NCBI RefSeq assembly: GCF_001039355.2
Contig: NW_019774558.1
Coordinates: 181,400-245,399, forward strand
Length of the DNA stretch: 64,000 bases
Source: Lingula anatina
Taxonomy: Eukaryota; Brachiopoda; Lingulata; Lingulida; Lingulidae
Direction of reading: 5' to 3'
Shown here one piece after another: positions 46,642 through 56,902 of the stretch. The notes below the pieces were generated by a model. It saw nothing but the letters and a program-made list of their open reading frames with translations, made no database searches and was not told the origin of the DNA. The number at the start of each line of letters is the position of its first letter. Position 1 is the first letter of the stretch. A program made the translations under genes and the position numbers.

Positions 46642-46863
46642 ATAAAAGAACTGAAATAAATATATGAAAATGTAACAAGTGTTATTCTTCATATACCTTT
46701 TTTATTCCATTGTATTTGTTTAGGTGAAATATTTTAAAAGTAATGGTAATATTATATTATTTATCTATCTATCTATCTATCACTCACTTAAGGTGCGAGA
46801 GAAAAATAAGAGCGGACATATATTCCTAGTGTAAATCAGGATAACAGGTCCCATCCGGACTTA

Positions 46864-47078
46864 GGCTCTGTTCTCACAACTTTTAGATCGATCTATCACC
46901 GCGGGGAGTCTCACTAGATTACTGTCAGATAATCCGCCTTAAGTGTCCGTCCCCGCCTACTACAAGCTATAAGGGGTAATTAACTTTCGGGTCCGCCCGG
47001 CTGACAGCTATTTAGCGTGAACCCCCAGGGAGTTAGGTCGATCCAATGTAGGTCGATCTAATCTATGAGAATGGGGTG
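46864..47078. mobile_element. TAGATC-type MITE nested in the transposon, reverse orientation
   Basis: Near reverse complement of 42475-42690: shares TAGATCGATCTA ends, GGGGAGTCTCACTAGATTAC and GCTGACAGCTATTTAGCGTG. Confidence 0.65.
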
Positions 47079-47481
47079 TTAGATTCCTGGCGGTGGGACA
47101 TGCATTCCTTGGTAACTGTTGTCCTACGGACGTTAAATCCTAGTAACGTATGTCCTAGGACCTCCATTCCTAGCAACGTTTGACCTAGGACTTACGTTCC
47201 CAGGACTTAGTGTCCGGTCGGACTTGCGTTCCTAGGTTACTTGCATTCCGTTCACACCGGTCAAGTTGACAGCAATTTAGTGAGATTCCCTAGGGAGATA
47301 GATCGATCCAAATATCTGTGGGAATGGTCCCTAAGTCCCAACTACTGCGAACATTAACACTCAAATGTCTTTTACGTCCTTTAACGACTCTTAACGGTGA
47401 AGACGGTGACGATGATGATAATGGTGATGACGACGATGATGATGACCATAAAATTAGTGATTAAATTCTCTACAGAATGTT

Positions 47482-48366
47482 TTAAATAGATATCAAAATA
47501 TGTGTGTAGAGTTTTTCGTCCGTCACTGCTTCCACGTGGTATGGTATGGCGGACACGCCGTCGGAATTTTTCTTGCTTTTTGCGTTCTTCAACAGTGCCA
47601 TCCTTAAAATGAAAACAAAAACGACATGAGTGTTTCCATTGTATATAGAGCGATCATGCAATCATGCCTCAATATAAGAACATTTATAATTGATTATTCT
47701 ACAAATTGCCCAGTGTATGACCTGCTTAAAGAGCCACATTTATAATGTTTTTTTTTATTTTAATTCATAAAAACTTAGTTTACTTTGATTTTCCCACCCT
47801 GAGAATGGAGACAGATCATTGACCTGCCGAAGCATAAAACAGCAGTCACTTTTGGCAGTCTGTAATTCAGAGACGACCACCCTTGGAAAATACGCCCGTC
47901 AAGATTACTTTCCTTTATATATATAAAAAAATTACAAGCACAATAATGAAAAATCATTATCTGTCAGTCCTATTATTAACTGACCTATGCAAATAGAAAT
48001 CAATCAACTAAATGCAGTTTAGAAGTAAAAATTTTAATTATATTCACGGGACTTACCTGCGAGGATTTGTATCTCTGTTTTCGTGGGTTAAAGATGTATA
48101 TCGTCCTAGCGCGAGATCGACTCGCTCAAATCCAAACACGGATGCTTTTAGCCTGGAATTAGAGATTCAACTAACGGCCATTATCTTTTTTTGCCACGAA
48201 AACGCAAAATATCAGTTTTTATTTTGTTACCTTTTATTGATCTTTTCATCATTATTTTTTTCACCGCATTGTTTGCACCTTTTTACAACTGTATTTCAAT
48301 GTCTGTATAACAAATACTAAGATCATAGTTTTTAATTTTTATATATCTATATCTAAATCTCTCTCT

Positions 48367-48448
<82 letters not shown>

Positions 48449-49764
48449 TTTAACAAAAAAAATTAATAAAAAATTGGGTTAAACTGACCTGAGCGCCATG
48501 TCGTCGTCTTCTCCGCCCCACCCCCAGTACTCGTTGGAGTAACCGTTGACCTTCAGAAAATGTTCACGGGGAAATTTTAGCACACCGCCAACAAGGGACT
48601 TGTACAAGGTTCTGGGATATGGAAAGGAAAGAAATACAGCCGTATATATGCGAGGCGACGTATAACATACAAGTGCAGGCCTACCCAACTACCAGACTCG
48701 GCACCTACGGATCTAGAATAAACCGGTAGATCAGACCACACTACCCGTTTTCAAGGTCCAGCTAGGTGTGGCTCAGCTGAGACGCGCACGGTCAGTGTCG
48801 ACGATTGATTTAATACTTTTCACGCCAGTTGAACGTCCATGACAAGTATTTACCAAAAATTGACCAAATTGGTCAGACATTACGTAAGAATCTGGTGGGA
48901 GGTGACCAGCGCACGTGGACGAGTTTATTTCATATAACATCTCTAGAGCGTGATATAGGGTCACTTTATTCGGGGTGTTTTAGGATGAAATGACTGTATT
49001 TTTTCTCGGTACGTATGTCAAACAATACACTGTCACCCTCTCGCGATATATGCCATGAACACCTCTCGCTGACGCTCGAGGTGTTATGGCATATATCGCT
49101 CGGGTGACAGTGTATTATCTCACACTTAACACCAGTCACATCACACCAAAACAAACAAACAAAGAAACAAACAACTATACTCACTTGTACTTATCTTGAC
49201 TCGGAGCAGACGACATATGAAGGGGAGTGTCGTGACAGCCGTAACTGTTCCGATCGTCTTCCGGCACTAGATCCACGTCATGGAAAATGACGCACTGGAA
49301 GTCGAACAATTTCGCGGCTTCGAGATATCCAGCGTTCATGACGCGACCCTTGTTCCAAGTGCCTACTCCTGCCTGATACATGTAAATATATAATTTGATT
49401 TAGTTATTTTTATAATAGTAATTATATTTTCCTGAACATTCCTACACGCCCCCCCCCCAATAAAAAATAACGACACCACGAAAATAAAACAACTGATAAA
49501 AGAATTAAAAAAAAATAAATAAAGAAGTTAAATAATACATCGTTCATACTCAGATATTAGTGAGTAGATTGACAGGGTACTCTGCACGTTTATACATACA
49601 TACATGTATTTCCTGAGAAGCGTACATTAACAAATTTTTTACTTTTTACTTTTCACTTAATTATATTGGACCGAACTGTCTACAATACAAACGCATGCAC
49701 ATTGGTAATGGAGTGGTGGACGGAATACGAAACATGAAATTTTAATATGTGATGAAATTAGCGG

Positions 49765-49810
<46 letters not shown>

Positions 49811-52767
49811 TTTTTGTTCAACTTTTTGCTCTGTGGATAGTACCTTACTTTGCCACCGAGGCGCAACAGTCGTCACGTTTGTTCTCTGTGTGAAGGCAAT
49901 AATAGTGTTTGACAGATTTGTTTGTCATTATTAGTATCGTTTTACAAGGAATGCCCATTCAGGAGAGATGCAAACGCAATCAGGAATAACAAAATGTGTT
50001 TACACATGATAGATGGGCTTGAATAGACAACTCCTGAATCAAGTTCTTAGAAAAATAAACGCCATTTACCTGTTCCGCTAAAAAAATTCTGTAGTGTAAT
50101 TGTTGTCGCTGCAAGAAAGGGTGAAGATAGCGTAACAACAAACAAAGGTGATGTCTGCGGTTACGATACGGGATGATGATGGCAACTCGGTGGCTGAAAA
50201 AGAAAATGAGCATTTTTTCAATCAAAAGCGAAACTATAACAGATAAGCAGCGCAATAGCACGGGTGGATGTCACATAGGCTACACCTTGGTAACGAGCGG
50301 TGCACATGACTTATAGGCCTACCAAGAGGGCTCTTGTGAACAATATACACACCATACCCTCTGATACCACAAGGGTCTCCAGTACAGTGTATCTCTGAAC
50401 AGTGGCGGATTTGGGGGGGGGGGGGGTCCGGGGGTCCTGACCCCACCTTCGATTTCTGAAAAAAAATCAAACCAATGGTCCCCTCTTGAAATTATAATTT
50501 TGACTAGTTGAATCGTAGTTCTAAACCGTACCAAATGGCACCATACGCCCTCTGAAATACCCAAAAATTTCGGGGCCCTTCAGCGGGCCCCGAACCCCCG
50601 CCAAGTAGGGGGGTGAGGATCGGCTTTGCATACATACCCCCCACCCCCACCCCCTTCAAATAATCCTGGATCCGCCTCTGTCTGAAGAAAAGATTTGACT
50701 ACCCTCTACCAGAGTGGCAGATATTATAGGCAAATTGTCAAAATTCCAGAGAATTAAACGACTGCTTATTTATGTAAAGACATATCTATAAGTATCTTGT
50801 GAAAAATCAATCTGTCGCCCTGGTAGAGGATAAGATTTAACAGTTCCGTAAGAGGTTACTAGCTACCCCTTTAGTCAAAGAGTAGTCTAAACTGCTTGCG
50901 TCCGTATGTTAGATACACAGCTTCTACGCCTGGGTATTCTCTTTTCTTCTGTTCTATTCTCCGGACTCAAGGACTACATGATAGATAGATCTAATTAAAG
51001 GTGCACTCCATAGGTTTGAAAATCCCCCAAATGCTCATTTTTGCCACCCACAGTTTCTTGTAAAACCTTAAATACACCTTTAAAATGATTTAACCCCTTA
51101 AATATTTTTTCTAGGGAGTACCTGATGCTGATATTTTCATTGTCGTTGTAATAATGACTGGCCAGTCATTTTAAACTACAACCAACTTTTATAAATTTAT
51201 CAAAGGTTGAATCCTGTACCTTGGTGATTGACGGAAAAATGCAGAAACTTCCAGAAGAAAAAATTTTCAATCGAAAGTAAAGTCTAAAGCCCTCTGCAGA
51301 CCTATAAGTGTACCTTGATTTGCAGTCTGTCGGTTGCCATTTTCCCCAAGTCATGGCAGGCATAGCGTGTTTTATGTCCTCTAGAGTACTTGTAACGTTA
51401 ACGTCTATGGTAATGCGACCAACTGAAACCAATAAAACGTAGGAATAATTAAAGGCATATAAATTGTGCAGGGCCTTGATATTACAGAATAGATTCCCCT
51501 TGAACATGAAGGAGCGTCATTTCCAGAACCGTTGAAAACTACGCATTTATAAATTAGTTGGCGTGTTCCCTATTTCCATTTTTTACTGTGTTGAGTGAAA
51601 TTCACCATTCCCCTTATTGCTGGGGTGCCTTAATGAGCTTTAAGTCTGTGAATAGATATGTATATTGTAATCCGTGACATTGGTATTTTCTTAAAAAATC
51701 AATAAAATGTCTGTTATATTAATATCTAACATGGTGAGTCTTTAAACAAGAGGAAACGAGTTAATGTGTAAAATGATTGCATTAAGCGACAGCCCTCGCA
51801 GCATTGGAGCGATCTACGTAGACTGGTACTTTTTCAAAATGGGAATGAGCCCTTAGACCTAGAACCTATTTTAACACTGTCGTCCGTCAAAAATGTTTTC
51901 AAGGTGACTTGGCCGCACATATTAAGGAAAGACAACAAGGGCTGATTGTTTACACCACAATTAATCGAAACTTGTAAACTGATATTTTAAATATGACTTA
52001 AAACAACATTAGGTGTAATCAGCTGTAAAAAAGCGGAAATTCGATAATACACCGGGAAGCTGAAGCGATTAAATGGGAAGAGGTCATGGGTACCTTCGGC
52101 GCCATTCAGTATGGCGACTTTCAATGAATGAATACAGCGCAGCTTCCAATGTGCATTGATCTCTTTTCAAAATTATTCGGGTCAAAAGTTCACCGTCTAA
52201 GACTATAAGGAAGTAAAAGGAGAGAGTTAAAACTTGTTGTCCATGAACGTTGGTGGAATCTTGTTAACATTATTGCTTGCAACCAGATTTCAGAGAGTAC
52301 CTTTACATTCAATCACGAATCTCATATTTTTCTTATCATTTCCCTTCCGTTTCTTTCTTTCTCTCATTCTATATTCCCCCTCTTTTTCCAACTTTTTTCT
52401 TTTAAGCTCACCCCATTTTTTCTACCTCTCTTTTATCTTTCAAATATTCGAATTATCCACTTTCACTTTCACCAGTGTAACATAACTCACCGAGTGTGTG
52501 CGGATAAGCAAGACAGAGTTCTTGCGATTTCTCCAATTCTTCAAGATTTCCCGTCCTCTTTCCTCTCCTAGCGTTGTATGCCGACGCAGATTTTACTATC
52601 CCATCTTCGCACTCACGAGATGGCCTCGCTAAACTTGCCAAATAAAACACATTAAGTACTACCTGGAAAATGACCAACCCGACCAGAACATGGACCACAT
52701 TCACATGCATATTTCCTCGCTCTTTATGAATTGTAACAGGCCAGAGATTTTTGCTAATTCTGCGCAT
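47482..52767 (-). CDS. Beta-1,4-galactosyltransferase family protein, copy 2
   Basis: Exons 52767-52491, 51422-51314, 50193-50070, 49372-49185, 48611-48489, 48152-48057 and 47602-47482 have exactly the same lengths and phases as copy 1 (277, 109, 124, 188, 123, 96, 121 nt) and encode 345 residues. The anchor (VVHVLVGLVIFQVVLNVFYL), FHDVDLVPEDD and WGWGGEDDD are conserved. It also has Leu at the Tyr289 position and Ser at the Met344 position (TSLTH), so the sugar preference should match copy 1: predicted GalNAc, to make LacdiNAc-type ends, in the Golgi. Differences from copy 1 are scattered substitutions. The intron 4 donor is consensus GTGAGT. The 3' UTR has been invaded by a MITE and a Ginger-like transposon, and intron 3-to-2 by two further MITEs. 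Galactosyl or GlcNAc transfer remains possible. Confidence 0.92.
48371..48446. repeat. TA then GA microsatellite
   Basis: A TA run followed directly by a GA run in intron 5 of glycosyltransferase copy 2. Confidence 0.95.
49024..49116. repeat. Near-perfect hairpin in intron 4 of copy 2
   Basis: Arms AATACACTGTCACC...ATATATGCCAT and ATGGCATATAT...GGTGACAGTGTATT pair over about 40 bp around a loop of about 10 nt. Copy 1 has no counterpart. Confidence 0.75.
49766..49807. repeat. AC microsatellite
   Basis: Uninterrupted AC run in intron 3 of glycosyltransferase copy 2. Confidence 0.95.
50400..50680. mobile_element. CAGTGGCGGAT-type MITE with an empty site in the paralog
   Basis: CAGTGGCGGATTTGG to ATCCGCCTCTG, flanked by TCTGAA on both sides. 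Duplication copy 1 has the unoccupied site ATCTCTGAAGAAGAGATTTG near 37345. Confidence 0.8.
50700..50832. mobile_element. Short Mutator-like MITE with 9-bp duplication and empty site
   Basis: TACCCTCTACCAG to CTGGTAGAGGATA, flanked by AGATTTGAC (50691-50699) and AGATTTAAC (50833-50841). Copy 1 has a single AGATTTGACAGTTC at the same place. Confidence 0.82.
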
Positions 52768-54311
52768 TGTTGGTACCGCCCTTCTATTAATTATACGGGG
52801 AGGGGAATAAACGGGGTCCGTCCTCGTGCCTCGGTGTCCGCAATATCAATGCAGTCTCACGTCCGTTATTCTAGCTGCTGTTCAATAAATGGCGGCACTT
52901 CCTAATACCGCAGACGATCCTGAAAATGAGGTTTATTGATTGAATAAAGAAATTTCAATTCAGGTTACAAAGTGGCGGGTAAGACTTTCCTGTGTCAATT
53001 CTTGCACATTTTTTGGGTCAAAATGCTATCTCTAAATGCTTAACAAGACGTTTAGAGCTGGCAAAATGTATAGAGTAACCTGGAGTCGTTTTACTCTCTG
53101 CCCTTTGTCCGCCTTCCTATGGCAGTCACGCCCACCATTGAAATGATACATAACCACGCATTTTACAGATAATTATGAGATAGTTTTACATAAAGGACAC
53201 ATTCAAATTATTTATTACTGGATTCCTGGTTACCCTTAAGAAGAAGACCATAAATATAATTTCTTTATATATATATATATAAATATAAAATAAGGGCATT
53301 GGACTATTGAAATATGTAGGGAAAAGGGATGGCAAAATGGTTTAGTTTCGCTTTGCTTATTGATAATTTTTGTGGGGGAGGGGGGAGGAGATGGAGAGAG
53401 GGATACCCAAAAAATGTCATGGAGAGACAGATACCCGCTGTGCCCAGCCCTGATTCTACAATTAATACAGTTGAATCTACAGTTTCAACGTGTGAGTTAA
53501 CTTACGTAGCACGTATCCAGTGTCTTCCCTCCTTAACTAAGAAAACCACTAGTTTCATCTACATGTGCAGTTCATGCATTGGCCAAATATTGGTTGGCAG
53601 GGCAAAGGCCCTGTTTGACAAAAGAACCGAAAGGACTCGGCTGCCTTTAATTTACTCTGATAACCCTGTACTGGTTCACTGATTTTATTAACTGTAACTT
53701 TTTTCCACCCGCATAACTGCGCCCTGTTCCCCGGGTGACTTACCTGTTTAGGTCACCTGATCCGTTGCCTTAAATCAGGTGTTCGAATCTGCAATTGTTA
53801 ACAAATCCAATTCTGACGTAATCCAGCACTGCGCGTAACCTTCTGTTGCCTGTCCTTCTTCAGTATCTAACGGTCATAAATTTTCAGTAACGTGAAGTTC
53901 TTAATTCATGGTGTACGTCCTTACAGGGAATCACAACCGTAGAAGTCAAAATTCTAGGTAAACAAAAACCAAAGAGGGCTTTTCAACTTGTCGAGCTGTT
54001 GATTTTTTTTTCATATCAGCGACATTCTGATTTTCATTGAACGTGATTCTTTGCCAACAAAACGCCGTGTTGTCACGAGATGAAGTGTTTGCTAAAGCAA
54101 CTCGTACCTCACTTGTGGATTCAAGGTTGTAGTTAAGGCGGGGGAGCATAAAGGTGAAACAAAAAAAAAATAAACATTACGCTTGGACAATTTTCCTATA
54201 GTAAGGCGCAGGAATGGAAAAATCGATCGGTTTTGTCTCGGTTTGTTCGTTATACTGTTTTATTTTATGGGGGGAGGAGGGACAGGGGTTCCTCAGGTAC
54301 TGTTGGATGGG

Positions 54312-54413
54312 CACGTCCCTTCTGCCTCTCCCCTTCCACCCCCCCTCCCCTGCGTCCACCGCTGTCACCTTCAAGCAATCTAACTTTCTATTTGTTCTTT
54401 GTACCAAACAAAA

Positions 54414-54458
<45 letters not shown>

Positions 54459-54999
54459 TTGTGTGTGTGTGTGTGAGAGAGAGAGAGTTTAAATCCGTAA
54501 AAATGGAACTGCATATCAACTGTTTGACAAAGACAATTAAGCAAACCGCTCCTCAAACCGTCTGTTCCATGGGGCAAAGCTAGGTATGTTGATTCCTCCT
54601 CATTGCACACAACCATTATACCAATATAAAAGAAAAAAAGAATGACACATTATGAAATTGCACTGGCACAAGCATTTGTTTGCACAAGTACTACTGCGCC
54701 CCTATCAGATAACCCGAGTCAATGGTGAATGGCCCAATTTTAAGGGCAAAATAACAAAAACAAGAATGTTTGTCTGAGAAAAACTTCATTCAAAATAGCT
54801 TGAATTAGAATGAAAACACGCCATCTAATGTCAATCTTTACCTCACAAACCTTATTATGGCTACGCCGTGATCGTGGTCTACCCGCGCAGCTGTGGTAAA
54901 TACGACTGTACAGTTAGATTGCTTGAAGGCGACAGCGGTGGACGCAGAGGAGAAGGGGTGGGGGGGGGGGGGGGTAGAAGGGGAGAGGCAGAAGAGACA
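54312..54999. repeat. Inverted-repeat pair, possible foldback element
   Basis: The arm 54312-54384 (CTTCTGCCTCTCCCCTTC through TTCAAGCAATCTAAC) is mirrored at 54913-54999. Both arms contain a pyrimidine- or purine-only stretch. The spacer includes a microsatellite. Confidence 0.6.
54416..54489. repeat. CT, GT and GA microsatellite
   Basis: CT run, short GT run, then GA run, between the inverted arms. Confidence 0.9.
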
Positions 55000-55228
55000 T
55001 GACTCGTTCTTGACTGAAAAAAGACCTCGCGCTCCGCATTGGCGCTTTGGCCTGCAGAAAATAAGATCTTGGGCCGTTTGTAAAGCCGTTGCTTTCTTTT
55101 AACTATTTGATGAAAATTAAACAGGTCACCATATTTATAAAAAGGAGTTTGAAACTAAAATGTTACTAGCAGTAAAACTGTTTTATATAAATAAAAACGG
55201 ACAAAATTTAATTGTAGATCACCTTCCA

Positions 55229-55234
55229 AAATCA

Positions 55235-55265
<31 letters not shown>

Positions 55266-55287
55266 CATTGAAGGATACATGTACAGC

Positions 55288-55379
<92 letters not shown>

Positions 55380-55381
55380 TA
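55229..55381. repeat. AAAT and AAT microsatellites
   Basis: A tetranucleotide run to about 55265, then a long AAT run from about 55289 to 55378. Confidence 0.95.
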
Positions 55382-56287
55382 TTATAAGTGTTTATGACCT
55401 GGCAGAGACTCGTATGACCTGCACAAATATATAGAAGAATGGCTTTTTTCATGTGCAAGTATGTTTAAATTTTTACCAAGCAAAAAGAGAATTTCCATTT
55501 TTCAAGGCAGTTAAAAGTTTTTAAAGAGCTTTTCTCTTTATTTTTCGTTTTAACTCTACTTCTTTTTAAAATATAGGCCTACATTTATATAAATCAGTCA
55601 TTTTATTTTCATATCTTAAATCTTACTAATTTCAAACCAGTTTTTGATGTACTGTATATTTTAGTTGAAAACGTTATTCCTCTTCTTCTTACAGTAATTA
55701 TAAATGATAAATATATAATTTAAGTGGATAAGTATCATCATATAGGCTACAGATATTTATTGCTTTTCCTCGTGTTGCTTTTTATTCTAAATTTCAAAAA
55801 GAATAAACGTTACATTTTACCGTGATGCACTATTTATGACCCCTCAAACCTGTGCTGTAAAATGCTTTTCTTTTACTTTCTTTTTTTCATAACAATTAAA
55901 ACGTTCAGTTTTCCTATCTTGGATAATATTTACAGTACAAAAACATGATATTTCAAAAACGTTATCTTACAAAACGCAGGGCCAACAATAGGCACTTTTT
56001 TCACCATTATCCCATGAAGTCGCAGTCAATATCTTATGTGGGAATGAAGTCGCATTTTATCCATTGAAGTCGATTTGTCAATAAAATCAGGACATTTATC
56101 CCATGGAGTGGTAATATACCATAAAGTAGTCTATCTCAACAGCCGTCTATCTGATTTTCAGTAATGTGGTAGTTGAGATGGTGCAACACAATGAAATGAT
56201 ATGATTGCGTTAGTTGTGATGTCATATAATGTTAACCCACTGTGCGCGACTAAAATCAAGCGAGATTTCACAGGATTTGGAGGAGAG

Positions 56288-56330
56288 TACCCTCTTCCAG
56301 GGCGGCAGATATTATAGGCACATTTTCCAC
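56288..56330. mobile_element. Single end of the Mutator-like MITE family
   Basis: TACCCTCTTCCAGGGCGGCA then GATATTATAGGCA, matching the left end of 50700-50832. No right end is found, so it is truncated. Confidence 0.55.
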
Positions 56331-56902
56331 CAGCCACCGTGTTACTTTTGGCCAGATGGAAGCAATTAAATCTGCAAGCGCACTGCTTACAAAATTTACA
56401 CAGGGGTATTTTTTATCGTTTTCTCTTTTGTTCTGTCGAATTAGTCTATTGGAAAATGAACGAATTTATTGCTATTCATAAAACAGATATCATTGGACCT
56501 ATGATGTCCGTTCATATTTAACAACAAAAGTCATTACGAAAAGCTGAAAATGCCAAAAATTGAGCATGCTTTTAAAGCCAAGCTAAGAGTTACATTATGC
56601 ACTCAAAATCATTGGTGCTGTCTTAGAAGAAAGTGGGGACATAGGGGGAAAGTAGGGGGAAGTGGGAGCATAACCTACTGCCAGTGTATTTCGGGGTGCG
56701 GGTGGGGTGGGTGGGGCAGACTAAACGTTTAAAACTTGAGTTCAGTTGTCCAAGTCACTCCCGTCATCCAAGTTAAACCTGAGATTGTCTTGTTCACCTT
56801 GAAGTGTGTCTACAGCAGTATTCGTAATCTAGAACACAGAACTACCATACGTGCATTTAACAAACAAGTCACTTAATATCATTATATTTCAGAATTTACT
56901 CA

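Larger units (their letters stand above)
44679..47256. mobile_element. Ginger-type DNA transposon, core-deleted
   Basis: Ends are inverted repeats starting TGTGAACGGAATGCA (15 of 15 bases), fitting the TGTNR terminus known for Ginger1. CCGG flanks each end (44675-44678, 47257-47260). Homologous unoccupied sites with a single CCGG exist at 39029 and 42617, which proves the insertion boundaries. The 2578-bp body carries a gypsy-integrase-like gene (45411-46641), a tRNA-like fragment, a minisatellite, a nested MITE (46864-47078) and subterminal words such as GGACCTGCATTCC. Ginger elements are cut-and-paste transposons whose transposase resembles LTR-retrotransposon integrase. This copy lacks the catalytic core and cannot move on its own. 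Confidence 0.75.
44574..47331. mobile_element. TAGATC-type MITE split by the Ginger-like element
   Basis: The two halves, 44574-44678 and 47257-47331, together match the MITE copies at 38982 and 42475. The outer junctions interrupt sequence that is continuous in duplication copy 1 near 34217 (CCAAGGCTAAG then TCCCAACTACTGC). Confidence 0.65.
43396..53131. repeat. Segmental tandem duplication, copy 2
   Basis: Counterpart of 32304-40333, longer because of private insertions (44574-47331, 50400-50680, 50700-50832). It carries the second glycosyltransferase gene. Confidence 0.85.
53132..56287. other. Intergenic between the glycosyltransferase and PINCH genes
   Basis: No supported gene. Open frames such as 53329-53682 match nothing recognised. 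Holds inverted arms (54312-54384 and 54913-54999), a CT/GT/GA microsatellite (54416-54489) and AAAT and AAT arrays (55229-55381). Confidence 0.5.

Noticed and set aside
53329-53682. 117-codon plus-strand open frame
   Set aside because: No known domain, low-complexity Gly/Arg segment, no supporting splice or promoter signals.
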